The notes beneath the pieces are model-generated. The model saw only the letters and a program-made list of their open reading frames with translations, had not been told where the DNA came from and did not search any database. Positions 5,259-5,690 of a stretch of DNA of 5,690 bases are shown here, piece by piece. Made by a program: the position numbers and the translations under genes. Within the stretch, counting starts at the first letter, position 1. The number at the start of each line of letters is the position of its first letter. This stretch comes from Cellvibrionales bacterium (GTDB lineage Bacteria; Pseudomonadota; Gammaproteobacteria; Pseudomonadales; UBA7434), in the NCBI GenBank assembly GCA_003492055.1, contig DMZE01000138.1, positions 1-5,690 on the forward strand, written 5' to 3'.

Positions 5259-5690
5259 TTAAGCGTCGTCATAACCATTGGGATTAGCTGACTGCCATCG
5301 CCAACCATCCGCTGTCATCTCTTCAATACCCAACTCGGCTTGCCAGTTCAGCTCAGCTTTTGCTAGTGAAGCATCGGCATAGCAAATAGCCGCATCACCA
5401 GGGCGTCGGTCCACCAGCTTGTAAGGAATCTCACAGCTTGAAGCTTTTTCAAACGCTTTAACCATATCCAATACTGAATACCCAATACCGGTACCGAGGT
5501 TATATGGAACGATGCCAGGAGCACTTTTTAGCTTTTCAAGTGCACATAAATGGCCTTTGGCTAAATCCACAACATGAATATAATCACGAACACCGGTGCC
5601 ATCATGCGTTGGATAATCACTCCCGTAAACGGAGAGCGCTGCTAATTTTTTTACTGCGACTTGCGCAACATAGGGCATTAAATTATTGGG
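5259..5690 (-). CDS. galE: UDP-glucose 4-epimerase GalE (5' partial, C-terminal part)
   Basis: GalE interconverts UDP-glucose and UDP-galactose in the cytoplasm with bound NAD, feeding the Leloir pathway and surface polysaccharide synthesis. The frame stays open to the window edge, reading [12 protein letters not shown] before and across the Met at 5678, so that Met is internal and the start lies beyond base 5690. The 143 visible residues are the substrate-binding half: [68 protein letters not shown] and ELNW, ending NGYDDA. All align by eye with the end of E. coli GalE. The NAD-binding Rossmann fold and the catalytic YxxxK are outside the window. The gene is convergent with ybiB with no spacer between stop codons, and no intrinsic terminator is obvious downstream. 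Confidence 0.95.
   Translation of the reverse strand, partial: PNNLMPYVAQVAVKKLAALSVYGSDYPTHDGTGVRDYIHVVDLAKGHLCALEKLKSAPGIVPYNLGTGIGYSVLDMVKAFEKASSCEIPYKLVDRRPGDAAICYADASLAKAELNWQAELGIEEMTADGWRWQSANPNGYDDA

Overview
This 5.69 kb window looks like ordinary chromosome from a moderately AT-rich gammaproteobacterium, probably marine. YccA and YbiB are very close in motif content to their enterobacterial counterparts, GalE is of the gammaproteobacterial type, and the first gene carries an exosortase-type VPLPA-CTERM tail, which is common in environmental gammaproteobacteria. The genus cannot be fixed from the sequence. No phage, insertion sequence, CRISPR array, tRNA or rRNA is visible, and I found no convincing undescribed multi-gene system.

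Layout. (1) 1-705, +: C-terminal part of a secreted leishmanolysin-like zinc metalloprotease ending in a VPLPA-type sorting tail; its start lies off the left edge. (2) 702-2948, -: a DsbD-superfamily membrane thiol reductase of the ScsB-like type, with a periplasmic CxxxC domain, a CcdA-like membrane domain and a C-terminal thioredoxin domain. Its stop codon overlaps that of the protease, and a terminator-like hairpin for the protease lies inside its 3' end. (3) 2949-3447: a divergent intergenic region of about 0.5 kb holding a 13-bp hairpin, a sigma-32-like promoter motif pointing at yccA, a sigma-70-like promoter, and some short dispersed repeats. (4) 3448-4116, +: yccA, a Bax-inhibitor-1 family membrane protein related to the FtsH modulator, followed by a strong intrinsic terminator. 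(5) 4266-5258, +: ybiB (trpD2), a DNA-binding relative of anthranilate phosphoribosyltransferase. (6) 5259-5690, -: C-terminal part of galE, UDP-glucose 4-epimerase, running off the right edge. Its stop codon directly abuts that of ybiB.

The genes do not form one pathway. dsbD and yccA both concern envelope protein quality (thiol redox supply, and membrane protease control) and are divergently transcribed from the same intergenic region. The protease and galE are each the first or last visible part of units that continue outside the window. Both convergent gene pairs have no spacer at all. The items most worth a second look are the regulatory structure between dsbD and yccA and the sorting-tagged metalloprotease.
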